Assembly: GCA_047495785.1 (NCBI GenBank)
Contig: JBLDXI010000007.1
Coordinates: forward strand, 496,001-560,000
Reading direction: 5' to 3'
DNA length: 64,000 bases
DNA from: Lepidodermella squamata
Lineage: Eukaryota; Gastrotricha
Below the pieces are notes generated by a model. That model was not told where the DNA came from and did not search any database. It saw nothing but the letters and a program-made list of their open reading frames with translations. Each line of letters begins with the position of its first letter. Positions within the stretch are counted from its first letter, which is position 1. Position numbers and translations under genes: made by a program. Positions 10,294-22,528 of this stretch are shown here, piece after piece.

Positions 10294-12136
10294 TTAAACG
10301 TAAGTTCCCTCGGAATCCAGGTGAATATTGACGGTGTAAGGTTTTGGGCTGAAAAAGAAAGAATTCATCGAAATTTTTATATTTGAATTTTCTCCTACTT
10401 ACATTTCCGAATCTTCCTCCACTTTGCTGCTGGTTTCTTCTTTGCTGCAGCTGTCTTCTTTGGGCACGGGGCTATTTTCTCGTTTTTCGTAGCAGCTGTA
10501 AGAAATCTGTCTCCATCGGTCCCGGAGCTGTTTCAACAATCTGCCTGAAGTTTTGACTTCGATAATTCTATTTGATTGCCCATTCGACTCTGCATTATTT
10601 TCATCACCACTGGCAGGTGAGATCTCATTTACACCGGATGTTGTGAGATCACCGTCAATATATTTCAATATATCGGTGTCATCATCAGGTCTAATACTGC
10701 TTGTCTGCGACATCGGGATGAACTGGGCAGAAACCGAAGTTGCCATAGGCCCAACCGCAGCAACAATATCTGAATTTGATGCAACAGGCCTGCGGTTTTG
10801 CCGGCGATATTGTCGCATTTTATCGTATATGAAAAAAGCGACCATGGAAGCCATGGCAAGCGATGCGAGCGCGAAGACCATCGCACAACGATCTTCGCCG
10901 CCGAAGTCTACGCAAAATCGTCTCAAGCGGTTCAAAATCGCAAGGTGGAGATATTTCTCACCTAGGCAGTTGCGCATGTCTGTCGAGAGCACCATATTAT
11001 CCGGACATGAGCAATAAAATGAGCCTGATGATTGAATTTTTCGTGACCTATAGCAATTCAAAAAATTCTCCGAAAAATTACCGTTTGTATTGTGGCAGAA
11101 ATGAGAGCATTTCCGAGTGGAGTAAGAGGCGCATTCGTCAATGTCTAGACCGCAAAATATTAGGAAGTTCGGAAAAATTGATATCTAAGTACATACCAAC
11201 GCATCGAACTCCACTTTCCACCGAGATTTCGTACCCAGGGCTACAACCGCACTGGTAGCTACCATGAGTGTTGAGGCAAATGTCCGAACACATCGCTCGA
11301 CCGGTTAGGCACTCGTCGGCATCTTTGGACCGTTCAAAATCTGGGAGCGTTTCGATTATCAGAACATCTTACCTTCACAACTTTTCCCATCTTCACCGAG
11401 TTCAAAGCCATGAGGACATAGGCAGTAGAAAGATCCAGGTGTATTGACGCAAATACCAGTACAAGCAGCTTTTCCAGTCTGACATTCATCAACGTCTAAA
11501 AATTAGAAGATAATGAGGCCAGGAAATGTTGAAATTTTTCCAACTCACCTACGCAATCACCCCTAGGACCATCCGGTCGGAAGCCTCGACTGCAAGTGCA
11601 CCGGAAACTGCCCGGGGTGTTCACACAACCCCAGCAACCATTACTAGCTTCAGTTTCACATTCGTTGATATCTGCAAGGGAAATTTATGGGATTTAAATT
11701 TGGAGGTCAATTTAAATCAACTTACCAACACACAATCCCCTCGCATTCGCTTCATAGCCGATACAACATTTCCGATATTCAGTCTCGACTGGAGGCACTT
11801 TTTCACATCTCCAGCTGCATGACCATCTGAATGGGCAAGAAGTTAAATTTTCGCTTAAATAACCCGCGCTGTTATATACCTTTGAGGTTTGTAGCATCCT
11901 AGGCTCGTACATTTTAAGCCTTGGTCGAACATTCCGCACTCTTCTTTGCATTTATCCGGCTGTGGGACCTTTTTCCTTTCTAACCTCTCGCAGCTGTAAA
12001 AATTATTCTCCAATGTTATTCGCGGATTTTTTTATTTTCGAGTATTTTACCTTAAGCTTAGCCTGAAAAGTCCAAGTAGAGTGAATGATAGGAAGACGTG
12101 CTGAGCGATCGCGACTTTCGAGTAAACAATTACCAT
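10294..12136 (-). CDS. EGF-repeat single-pass membrane protein, paralogue 1
   Basis: Ten exons on the minus strand (12051-12136, 11880-11993, 11726-11826, 11549-11671, 11373-11495, 11197-11322, 11082-11144, 10962-11024, 10403-10907, 10294-10348) give 452 residues. Order: hydrophobic leader (1-28); a Cys-rich N-terminal module ending [23 protein letters not shown]-like in its CC-GY ending; calcium-binding-type EGF repeats opening with D/N-x-(D/N)-E-C (INEC, VDEC, DADEC, IDEC), one per exon with phase-1 borders; a TM helix ([20 protein letters not shown]); and a Ser/Glu-rich cytoplasmic tail of about 150 residues. The architecture suggests an adhesion or matrix receptor. It has a paralogue at 29.8-31.9 kb. 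No named orthologue recognised. Introns are 50-57 bp. Confidence 0.88.
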
Positions 12137-12604
12137 ATCCAGCAATCAATTTCTTTCAGACATATTATTGGCAGCCAAATTATTATTTTTAAATCTATCA
12201 TCTAATTTGGCGATTTTCCAAAATCATCAAGAATTGATTTCATATTGATTAGTGCGCGTTATTTCTGAATGCGAAAATTATGATGGCTATTAAATGCGCG
12301 GATAATCAAACAGAGGGCGCGGCAGTATTATTTCATCGCGGATGATGAACAGATGAACAGAGTGAGTATAAAAAAATAATAAATAAAAAACAATAAGGCC
12401 GAAACTAAGCTGCCAGCTTGCATCCGTCGGCGGCGCAACGAGAGCAATTGGCACACGATATATTAGAGATGCTTTCATTTACTACTCATTATTCGCAAAG
12501 CAACCCGTCGTTCAGCCGGCAGTGCCCAGTACTTACGGAGAAACTTCCCAAGCTCTCACAATAAAAATTATTTTTGTTCCCTATAGGTGCTTTTCCCAAG
12601 ATAA
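12137..12604. other. Divergent intergenic region
   Basis: About 470 bp between the starts of the EGF gene (-) and the four-TM gene (+), so it should hold both promoters. TTTTTGTTCCCTATAG ends at 12586, a good splice acceptor 19 bases before the ATG at 12605. No other element recognised. Confidence 0.4.
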
Positions 12605-13590
12605 ATGGAGGTTCAAGAAAGATCTAAAAAGTTCACTGATGACTTAACTCAACTTCATGTTTTCTATTTCGCTTGTGCCCTCTACGTTCCTCTAACCCTA
12701 CTAGCTGGTATTGGCGTATTCCTCATCCAATCTGGTCTAATTCGCGGCGATGATGTTCAAACAATGTCAACTGCCTTTGTTGCTACGATCGCGCTGCCTG
12801 TCGTCGATATGGCGATTATAATTGTCTATTCGTGGTGCATGTGCCAGGACGAATACGGCACCGATTTCACGCCAAGTGGAACGGCAAATTACCTAATGCT
12901 CGTCTGCCTTAATTTGCTTAAGACTTGCAAAATTCTATGCGGTAAGTCGAATTAAAGTGAAGAAGGATTTAACGCTAAATTGTCTCTCGAAATGAATTAG
13001 GGTATATAGGAAGAAAGTTGTCCTATGTATAGAGATTTTATAAGCCAGGTCATTGAAAAGCTAATGCGATATTGGAAAAGCAAGAGCATTGTGAATCTCA
13101 ACGAGGTATTTGTAGTATAGCTTGAAGCTTTCCCAACAATTTCAGCCTTTTAGCTCAAGCTTTTAATGTCCATTGCGTCCATTAAGGTGTTCAAGACCTC
13201 CCTGGAAACAGCTTTTTATATTTTGCATCGATCATGTATTGGGAAATGCGAAATAGGAAATTATTGTGCGAGTTAAAGACTTTAACTCAAAAAATATATG
13301 AAAATTAAAATATCTAAAATCTATGATTTTTCACCGCAGCTTTCTTCAGTACGATATTCATTCTGGTGGCGTGCGCCTTGGTTGAACTCGGCATGGCCGT
13401 CCTTGCGCTCTACACAACTTGGGACGCGCCCTATTCGCCGAACGCGGGTTGCGTCAATGGCTTTGGATGCGCCAACATCATCGCGATATGCATAGCAGTA
13501 ACAAGTGCCTTCCACATCCTCATATGGCTGATCATTTCCTGCTTCGTCACAGCCTATCGAGATAAACTACAGGCTGTAACTGACCCTTAA
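12605..13590 (+). CDS. Four-transmembrane protein, unknown family
   Basis: Two exons (12605-12941, 13340-13590) joined in phase give 195 residues. Four hydrophobic helices: FYFACALYVPLTLLAGIGVF (about 20-45), FVATIALPVVDMAIIIVYSW (about 58-80), FSTIFILVACALVELGMAVL (about 114-136) and IIAICIAVTSAFHILIWLII (about 158-180). A Cys-containing loop (NAGCVNGFGC) lies between helices 3 and 4. The topology is tetraspanin-like, but the CCG motif is absent and I do not recognise the family. The intron is 398 bp, long for this window. Confidence 0.75.
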
Positions 13591-15405
13591 ATTATTGCTT
13601 TTTAATTACAAATGAAAGGACCAAAATGTGAAGAATATAACAACGTATCGATAGGCTATTTCTTTCAAGAAATTATTTTTGTAAATAATAATTGTTTTGA
13701 AAACAGGGTAAAACTACCTTACGGTGGACGTGAAATTTATGAACCAATAAGAAATCGGTTAAGAAAAAAATAAAATCTTCCATTTGCGGTTATCAAACGG
13801 GTTGGCGTGCTGTATCTGAAATCGTTATATAGAACTGTGTTCCAATATCGTGTGGAACAAAAGATGTGACATCGTAGCGAGCTTCTCCATTATGCTCTGT
13901 CTATTCCTGCTGCACTCTTGAGCAAGCTTTTAATCATCCCATAAAGTATTAATTTTATCCGATATTATAACTGCCGGGCGTGTTATTTGCCGGCGGCTAT
14001 GTTTCAGGCGTGTTTAATTAAAAAAGCCGTTTCCAACAACGAGGAGGTTGAGGGGAAACGTGACAACAACAAACAAACACGACTACGCAATGTTTTACTA
14101 TCATCATTTCCAATAAAAAACTGAACGATGCACGACACCCTTATCCATGAAAATAAACACGCTCAAATGATTTATCAACTTTGAAGTTCCTCCGCATTAC
14201 ATATGGCTGTAAAAATTTCGTCCTCGGCTTTGCGACAAAAAAGGTTAAATACCTGGATCATATGTAGATTTTTTTCGCATTATACATTATATACTCTCCG
14301 TGTGCATTCATCGGCTTTGTTTTCATCAGAGACAACCTACACAGGCGTAGTTCACTGCCAACAAATAATAATATGCAGTATACTTACTAAGCAGCTGCAT
14401 GGTATCAGCCCTGTTCTTTTATATTGCATTTTTTTGTTATTTACTTTCTCTTGCCGTGCGATGTGTACATGCGTGCTAGGTACAGTCGACTCGAGCAAAG
14501 GTGCAGCAACCAGCAGCAGCACTACAGTTATAAACGTTGACAACGCCTCGAGTATTTTCATATAATACTAGCCGGGGTTTATTTGGAAACCGATTTTAAC
14601 TGATAACACGCGCAATCAAATAATCACATAAATACATCGAACTAGCGCTATATCTCAGCCTAATAGTAAATAGTATTAGGTTTATTTACTAACCAGGTGG
14701 ATCTGTAAATAGCTTAGCGCCATTAGCTCAATAAAAAATATGTAGCAGTTTTCTCAGCTGCCATTTTATTGGAATTTTTTTTATTTTCTCTCAGCTTCGT
14801 CACGCAATTTTTTCGGTATATAGCGGCATATAAGGTTTCAGGACATTTACTCGTTCGTTAATTTTGATTCGTCTCATTATATTTTTTGCGAAATAACAAA
14901 ATTATTAGACGCGTGAAAAAACTCTTATGCTGACATACGAGCCATTCGAAAAATTGAAAACATGAAGAGAATGGGTCGATAAAAAATCCACTGTACTGCC
15001 GCAGCAGAAGGCACCTATAAGCAAATAATACATATAAGTATGTAATAATATAGCGCGCAAAAGCCCCGGCCTTTCGCTCTGCGCTTCGTTTTATATTATT
15101 ATTACTATTACTATAACATGAAAATACTCGCCCAATTCAGTACGAAGCGATATGACGACTGCTATATAACAAGCTCGCGCTGAATGATGAATGATGCCCG
15201 CAAGCACTTTATTCGCGATAAAAACGTTTGCGCCAATTTTCATTTTTAGCGAGAAATTGCCGCCATTTTTGTGGCAATATTATACGAGTATATAGCAGAA
15301 CTCTCAAATTCGAAAAACATATTATATAACTCGACGGCCCCTCTTATGAAGTGCTGATATACAAGATTATCACACTCTTTATTGTCTTCAACTACACAAG
15401 CAAGA
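13591..15405. other. AT-rich intergenic region
   Basis: About 1.8 kb before the ABCA gene, with no supported exon. Short open pieces at 14203-14565 have no family resemblance and unbalanced composition. It presumably contains the ABCA promoter, but no clear TATA or initiator stands out. Confidence 0.35.
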
Positions 15406-18400
15406 ATGCGGTTGTTCCTGCTGCAACTGGCACTCTTGCTGTGGAAATGCTGGCGAACTCAGTGGCAGAGAAAGGTGAATCAATAACTTTAATAAATAAC
15501 AAGAAATCTTATAATTATTATTTTATAGATTCGACTAATTGTGATAATTCTATCACCAATTGTTGTTTTCTCTGTCATTTTTTACCTGAGATCGCTCTTT
15601 CCCAAAGAATCTGATAAATCGAACCGGCAGAGTGAATGTAAGAAAAATCATATTCCCAATATCCTTTTAAATTATATATTTTTCTAGGCCGGTATGATGA
15701 AATGCCTCTTCCATCGGCTGGACCAGCTTTTCTAGAATATCTTGCAAGTCGAACTTCATGGAATTTACAATGTGATAAAACTGAAAAGTATGCATTTCCC
15801 CAGCCTCAAAGAAATATCGTTAAATCATCAATTTCAGGACAACAACACCTCCTTATGCTTCGGTTGCCGCGGCGTGTTACGCATTACACGTCATGGTCGG
15901 GAAACCTTTCAGTTATTACCCGAACACCTCAGAACCAATCCGGAATATGATGTCTGAAATCGAAGACGACATCCGATTGGTAGCGCTAACCATGACATGC
16001 CCGATTCAATCGTGGCGAAAAATATTCCGAGGATTCGCAGAACGTGACGAGATGCTGAACGCGACGGCTTGGATCGACTCGATAGCTATCGAATTTCTAG
16101 ATATCGACCCGAAAAACGCGTCACTGCCCAGCTTGGTTAAATATTCAATCCGCTGTGGATCATCAAAATTAGACCTAGATTTGAATGGACCAACGTCTAG
16201 GGTTAAGGATGCTCCGCTGTCTGTAGGCCCGAAGAACCAAGTTCACTACTTCACCAGTTTTTTCATCTACCTGCAAGACATGGTCGACAAAGCGATAATA
16301 AAGGCGCAGGTTAATAGCGTCGACTCTTCGGTGACTCAACCAATTTTTGCCGGTTTCGGTACGATCATGCAGCCGTTTCCGTACCCTTGCCATGAAAACA
16401 ACTACTTTCTTGTCCAACTCGCCGGTTATTTAACGCTGTTCTTAGTACTCGGTTGGATGTTACCGGTAGCATTTTTCGCTAAAACGGTCATTTCGGAAAA
16501 GGAACGGCGCCTTCGCGCTGTCGCCAACTGCATGGGAGTCACCCCTGGTATCAACCTATTAAGCTGGTTCACGTTCTGGTTCGCGATTATGTTGATAGCT
16601 ATCACGTGTTTACTGATCGCAATCAAAGCCGGCGACATTTTCCGGTTCGCCTCGGTGGCAGTTCTCATCGCATTTTTCTGCGCCTACTCCGCAGCAAGTA
16701 TTTCATTCTCCTTCTTCATCGCGTCGTTCTTCAACAAGGCGAGCGTCGCGGCGTTGGTCGTAGTTATCGCGCATTTCATGACATTCCTAATACACTTCGG
16801 ATTGGCGAATTCAAACGGAGGCGAAGCGCTGCAACTCGGTGATATGCTACCTGCTTCGTTACTGCCTAATATCGCGCTAGGTTTCGGCTGCGCGATTTTC
16901 GCCAGCTGGGAACGAATTTCCGTCGAGTTGAATTATTCGAATTTGAACACACCCGTCGGAGCTGAACCTGCCGATCGTTACACCATGTTGTACAACATTT
17001 TAATGCTGATTTTCGATGCAACCCTGTACTTTTTCCTCACCTGGTACATCGACAACGTTCGACCCGGCGAATTCGGTGTTCCTCAGTCGTGGGCTTTCAT
17101 GTTGAAACGATCCTATTGGTCTGATAAAAGCTATTCCCTGATTGACGAAGATGAAAATGGCGACAGTGAAATGACTGGGATTTCAACGATAAATTCGAAC
17201 TTCGAGCTCGAACCACGCCACCTTAAAATCGGCTGTTCACTCAAGCGAATCAGCAAATTATTCAACTACGGCTGTTGGCCAGGCGACAGCTCGACTAAAA
17301 TTGCTGTAGATGATTTGTCGCTAAACATTTTCGAACATCAAATAACGGCGTTACTAGGCCACAATGGTGCAGGTAAAACTACAACCATGTCGATGATAAC
17401 TGGACTTTTGACACCCTCATCCGGTGAGGTTAAAATCTACGGGCGAAATGTGGCTAGTGAAATGTCAGCTGTTCGGAATATTATCGGTTTCTGCCCGCAG
17501 CATAACGTTCTCTACGACGATTTAACCGTAGCCGAACACTTGTGGTTCTACGCCCGGATTCGAGGCGGGTCACACCTGAGTAACGCCGAGCTGCGAAACA
17601 ACATCGATGAAATGCTGAAAGATACAAATTTAACCGAGAAGCGGGACGAGTTGTCGAAATTCCTGTCCGGTGGTATGAAGCGACGGCTGTCGATTGCTAC
17701 CGCTTTCATCGGTGGGGCGAAGTGCGTTGTCCTAGATGAACCTACTGCCGGGGTGGATCCGTTCGCCCGCCGGGCGATTTGGGATTTGCTAACGAAATTT
17801 CGCCGCGATAGAACCATCATTTTGTCAACACATCACATGGACGAAGCCGAAATTCTCGGCGACCGCATTGCTATAATCTCAAATGGCCGCTTGTTAACTG
17901 TAAGTCTATCCTTTCAAAATGAAGTTCATGATTTATTATTACGGTTCTATGTCAATTGAGCAAACGAAAATTGAGCAACGAAAATAGAGCAAGGGCTTTT
18001 GAGCAACGATATTAGAGCAAACGAAATTAGAGCAAAACGACTTCTGAGCAAACGAAATTAGAGCAAAACGACACGAGAGCAAATTTTATTTAAAATAAAC
18101 AACAGCTGCAATTAATTATTAAATTTGCTCTCGTGTCGTTTTGCTCTAATCTCGTTTTGCTCAAAAGTCGTTTTGCTCTAATTTCGTTTGCTCTAATATC
18201 GTTGCTCAAAAGCCCTTGCTCTATTTTCGTTGCTCAATTTTCGTTTGCTCAATTGACATAGAACCATTATTACCTATACTTGATTTAAAATTTTTGATAA
18301 AAATTATTTTTTTATTCTGTTATTTTTTTAATTTAAAATTTAAAATTAATTTTAGGATAAATTAAATTAAATTTAAATTTAAAAATTTCCAATCGAAATT

Positions 18401-21400
18401 AAAATTTATTTGATTTGAAATTCATTTGAAAATTGATTAATTTGATTAATTTTTTTTTAATTTTAGTGTGGCTCGCCCATTTTCCTCAAACAAACCCGCG
18501 GCGATGGTTATCGGCTAACAATTGTTCCCGACTCAAAATTATCGCAAACATCACCTGAAATTATCGACAATTTCGTTAAAAAAGAGCTGCAGCTTAATGA
18601 CCCCACAGCCAATAAGAACAAATCAACCAGTGAACTGCACTATCAGCTCAACTACGATTATCTCGAACGACTTCCAGAATTTTTCAAGGAATTAGAAATT
18701 AGGAAAAACGAGTTGGGCGTGTCATCCTACGGCATTTCCGACTGCAGTTTGGAGGAGGTTTTCATTAAAATAACCGACGAAGATGAAGCGAGTAGAACGC
18801 AGAATCTCTATCAGAACAGCGCGGAATCTGACGGTAAACTCGACGCCTTCGAGCGGCTACCGGGTTTCTGGTTAACATTACAGCAATCGCATGGAATAAT
18901 CGCGAAACGATTCAATCGCATGCGTCGCAACTACAAGGGCTTTCTTATTGAACTTCTACTCCCGGTGCTGGTTGTTATCGCAGGTGTCGGGATTGTTAAA
19001 TTAGCGGCGCCGAACGAGCTCGGCCAAGTTGCTCAACCGCTGGAACTGACGCCGTGGCTGCTTCAACCCGGTCCGTTTTCGAGCTTCGAGAGTAAACTGT
19101 ACACATTTATCAGCAAGTCGAACAACGGCCAGTTCACTTATTTGGAGGAAAAACTAGCTGCAGCTGCGTTCAATGCAAGCCTAGTTGGAACTAAATGCAT
19201 GTCGAACGGCTATTCGGTGAAAAGCTATCCTTGCCCTGTTGGATTGAAAACTGGTGAAGCTGAAAATAAGGTGAAGTACAAAAAACGAACTTGCTGGTGC
19301 ACGACCGAAGATATTCAACGATGCTCGGTGGACAACCAAAGCGAGCCAATGCCGCCATCTCAAACCATCGGAACTGGAGATGACGTCATCGATTTGACTG
19401 GAATCGACGTATCTGAATATATCTTAGGTAAATTGTTTCCAATTTTCCAAGATTTTTAAGACCTTTATAATCTTTCTACAGATCAATTTTCGTTGTTGAG
19501 AGACAATTTTTACGGTGGCTTATCGTTCGTTGAGGAGGGTTTATTTTTCCCTCGGGAGAACATCAAAATTTGGTTCAATAATAAGGGATGGGTTTCAAGT
19601 GTCGCCTACAACAATTACGCCAACAATTTACTGCTGAGACTCGCCCTCAACCTACCTAACGCGTCCGACTACGGCATTGTCACTTACAACCACCCGTTAC
19701 CATACTCAGATTTCGACAAGGAAGTTCTGCTCCTCACAAAATACGACCAATTTCCATTCGCTCAGCTGACTCATCTATTGCTAATGTTATTCGCCCTCAG
19801 CTTCGTACCAGCTGGGTTTGTCATGTTCCTAGTTGAGGACCGAGTTTCAGAATCTAAACACGTCCAACTTGTCAGCGGTTTGAAGCCCTACGTCTACTGG
19901 TTGGCTAACTATCTATGGGACTGCGTTTACTGCCTGGTCCCAGCCGGGTTTTGCATAGCAATTTACGCTATTTTCAACGTAAATTACTACACATCAGTCG
20001 ATTCCATCCAAGTTTTCATCCTCCTAACGATTTTCTATGGCATTTCAATTGTTCCAATGCTTTATCCATTGTCACTTTTCATCCAGTCGCCTAGTACTGC
20101 CTTTGTTGTAGCCGCATGTGGTAACATTTTAATTGGAAGTGCAACGACTGTGTTGACGTCAGTGCTTGATCTGATGGAAGTTCGCCATGTAGCAGGGGCT
20201 GCTTCAGCTAGAAACAGGATGAAAGCCGTTTTCTTTCTCTTCCCGCAGTATTGCTACGGGCGTGGGTTATACGACCTTTCTGCTAGTTATCAAAACTACA
20301 CGTTGAAGTTAGCGGAAAGTCACGACCCGTTCAAATTCGACGTCTGCGGGCAGTATCTCCTAGCCCAGGCTATTCATGCGATTTTCTGGGTTTCCATCAA
20401 TATTGTACTCGCCTATCATCTCACGAGGTTCAAAGCAGTCTATCAACGCACTCTTAGCGTTTTCGTCAGATCAAAGAATAGCTTCACTCGGCTTATATTC
20501 AGGCAAAAAGCCGACGGTGAGAGTTACGGCATTTTAGAGAATGTAGAGTCAAATTTAGACTCGGACGTAGTCGCTGAACAAATTCGCGTATTATCCCCTG
20601 ATTTTCCTAGCGAAAACTATTCATTAGCCGTCAAAGAGTTGGTCAAAACTTTCGATACAACCCGCGGCCAGTTGACGGCTGTAGACCGGTTGACGTTCGG
20701 CGTTCAGCCTGGCGAGTGTTTCGGCCTGCTCGGCGTGAATGGTGCTGGAAAATCGACGACTTTCAACATGTTAACCGGCCTGCTCGGGCCGACGAGTGGT
20801 ACCGCGTTGGTGCAAAACTGTGATATATTAAGCTCGCGAAACGCCGCGAATAAACTCATCGGCTACTGTCCGCAGTTCGACTGCATCACGCCGCTGCTTT
20901 CCGGCCGCGAAAATCTCGAATTTTTCGCGAGAATTCGCGGCACCCCAGAGCGGTTTGTCCGGCGAGTTGCCGAGTTCAATCTACGCCGGCTTGGCCTAAC
21001 CCCACTCGCCGATAAACCCTCAATGTCGTACTCCGGCGGCAATAAACGGAAGCTATCTGTCGCAATCGCGCTATCTGGCGAGCCGCCTTTGGTGCTGCTT
21101 GACGAGCCTACAGCAGGGGTCGACCCAGGCGCGAGGCGGTACCTATGGCGCGCGATTAAGGCGGCTCTTTCCCGCGGTCAATCCGTGATTCTAACCACCC
21201 ATTCAATGGACGAATGTGAGTCGTTGAGTAGCCGTCTAGCTATCATGGTTAACGGCCAACTCCGCTGCTTGGGCAGCCCGCAGCATCTGAAGCAGCGTTT
21301 TGGCGATGGTTACTTGCTTACCCTTCGTTTCCGTCACGTGAATGACGGTTACGGGGTTAACCTCGCCAGGTTACAAGATCAAGCTCAGAAGGCGTTTGCT

Positions 21401-21697
21401 GACCGACTGCCGGATAGCCAGTTTAAATTCAAGGAAAGCCAGGATGCAGTTGCGACGTATTCCATGGCGTCGACTGTAGATTTAGCCCAGTTGTTTGGGC
21501 TGTTGACAAATCGCAGCTTCATCGCTGGGCTGCGCGTCGGTGATTTGTCGCTTATGCAAACGTCGCTCGACACAGTTTTCATCAACTTCGCGAATGGACA
21601 GCGGCCCGATGATGGCGACACTAGCAGCAATAGCAGTTTCTCGGATGTAATGGAACCGGTTATCATATCGAGTAACAGATACTTGGACGTTGAATAA
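15406..21697 (+). CDS. Full-length ABCA-subfamily lipid transporter
   Basis: Six exons (15406-15474, 15529-15637, 15688-15787, 15838-17899, 18467-19427, 19482-21697) give 1838 residues, right for a full ABCA protein. The N-terminus has an ABCA-like first helix (MRLFLLQLALLLWKCWR, then IVIILSPIVVFSVIFYL). The first TM domain is followed by NBD1: Walker A GHNGAGKTTT (about 599), signature LSGGMKRRLS (about 702), Walker B VVLDEPTAGVD (about 725). The second TM domain leads to NBD2: GVNGAGKSTT (about 1517), SGGNKRKLS (about 1617), VLLDEPTAGVD (about 1638). A Cys-rich loop (CWCTTEDIQRC) lies in the second extracellular domain. Both ATP sites look intact. ABCA proteins move lipids across membranes; it looks closest to the ABCA1/3 type but I cannot name an orthologue. 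The 567-bp fourth intron carries a foldback element. Confidence 0.95.
17935..18273. mobile_element. Foldback MITE with 8-bp target-site duplication, in an ABCA intron
   Basis: Two arms of about 150 bp (17943-18094 and 18113-18265) are near-perfect reverse complements, with about three differences, around a short AT-rich spacer. Both ends read GGTTCTATGTCAATTGAGC pointing inward. The element is flanked by the identical 8-mer ATTATTAC (17935-17942 and 18266-18273), a target-site duplication. Each arm holds about nine copies of a GAGCAA(A)ACGA-like motif every 13-20 bp. It has no coding capacity, so it is non-autonomous. The 8-bp duplication suggests hAT-type transposase, but the termini are not typical hAT. 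The close identity of the arms indicates recent insertion or gene conversion. Confidence 0.9.
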
Positions 21698-21740
21698 TTC
21701 AATGACATGCACATTTATTTTTGTAAAAGAGAATATTTTG

Positions 21741-21746
21741 AATAAA
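21741..21746 (+). terminator. ABCA polyadenylation signal
   Basis: AATAAA 43 bases after the ABCA stop codon. Confidence 0.6.
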
Positions 21747-21799
21747 TCTGACATTTTAATGAGCAATTTCGTTTTCTGCTCCGAATATTCGACGAAAAT

Positions 21800-22330
21800 C
21801 TGACCGGTAAAACGGGAAAAGAGGGGTTTGGCAAATTTTCTATGCTTTCCAGCAGATATCGCGAAAAAATACTGAATTGACCGAAGACGACTCTTGAATT
21901 TTGAGATGTTTTTACTCAGTTTATCGTGATGATTTTAAATTTTAAATTTTCTAAATTCCGACCTCTCGGAGGCTCCCATCCTCCTCAAAAGACGAGAAAT
22001 CCCAAAGTGTCGCTGAAAAGTCTTATCGACTCAGGCTGTCGTGAAGGCTCTAGCTTGATCCCGTCATGTTCCTCACCTCAGATAACCCTAAAAGATTTGA
22101 CTGCGCACTAGAAAATTTCAAGCGTGACGAATTATTAATTGATGCAATGAAAACGCAATTAAGGCGCACTTTTTCGAAATTCTCATTTTCCACTATTAAA
22201 CTCTGCAGCCCAATTTCTCAGCAATCCTGATGACTATCAACCTCTATTTGATATCGTTCGACTCCTCGTTCATTGATCTTGAACGCGGCAATGAAATCTC
22301 ACGATTTTTCTCAAAAATGACAACAACATC
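21800..22330 (+). mobile_element. Decayed copy of a dispersed MITE family
   Basis: Starts with a degenerate terminal repeat (GGGAAAAGAGGGGTTTGG, near 21814). Its body (GGAGGCTCCCATCCTCC, then GACTATCAACCTCTATTTGA with ATATCGTTCGACTCC) matches the element at 56056-56587 in the same orientation over about 370 bp, with substantial divergence. The right terminal repeat cannot be found, so the copy is truncated or eroded. Confidence 0.7.
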
Positions 22331-22528
22331 CTGTTAAAGTTGTCTTGTAGTAGTAATTTTTATTGATATACAAAAAAAACAATAATACCGACGAGTTTCC
22401 GATATCCGTACAAAAATGTTCCGCTCATTTGAAAGGTACAACGTAGATTAATACTCTGAATTATATAAAAGCTGTGATTTTAAGATGTTTTGGCAGAGTT
22501 TCACAATAATTTAAAATGCTATATATCG

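Noticed and set aside
10553-11017. 154-codon plus-strand ORF opposite the EGF gene tail
   Set aside because: Shadow of the well-supported minus-strand exons of EGF paralogue 1.
14203-14565. 120-codon plus-strand ORF
   Set aside because: Hydrophobic but without family features, in AT-rich intergenic DNA with no splice partners.
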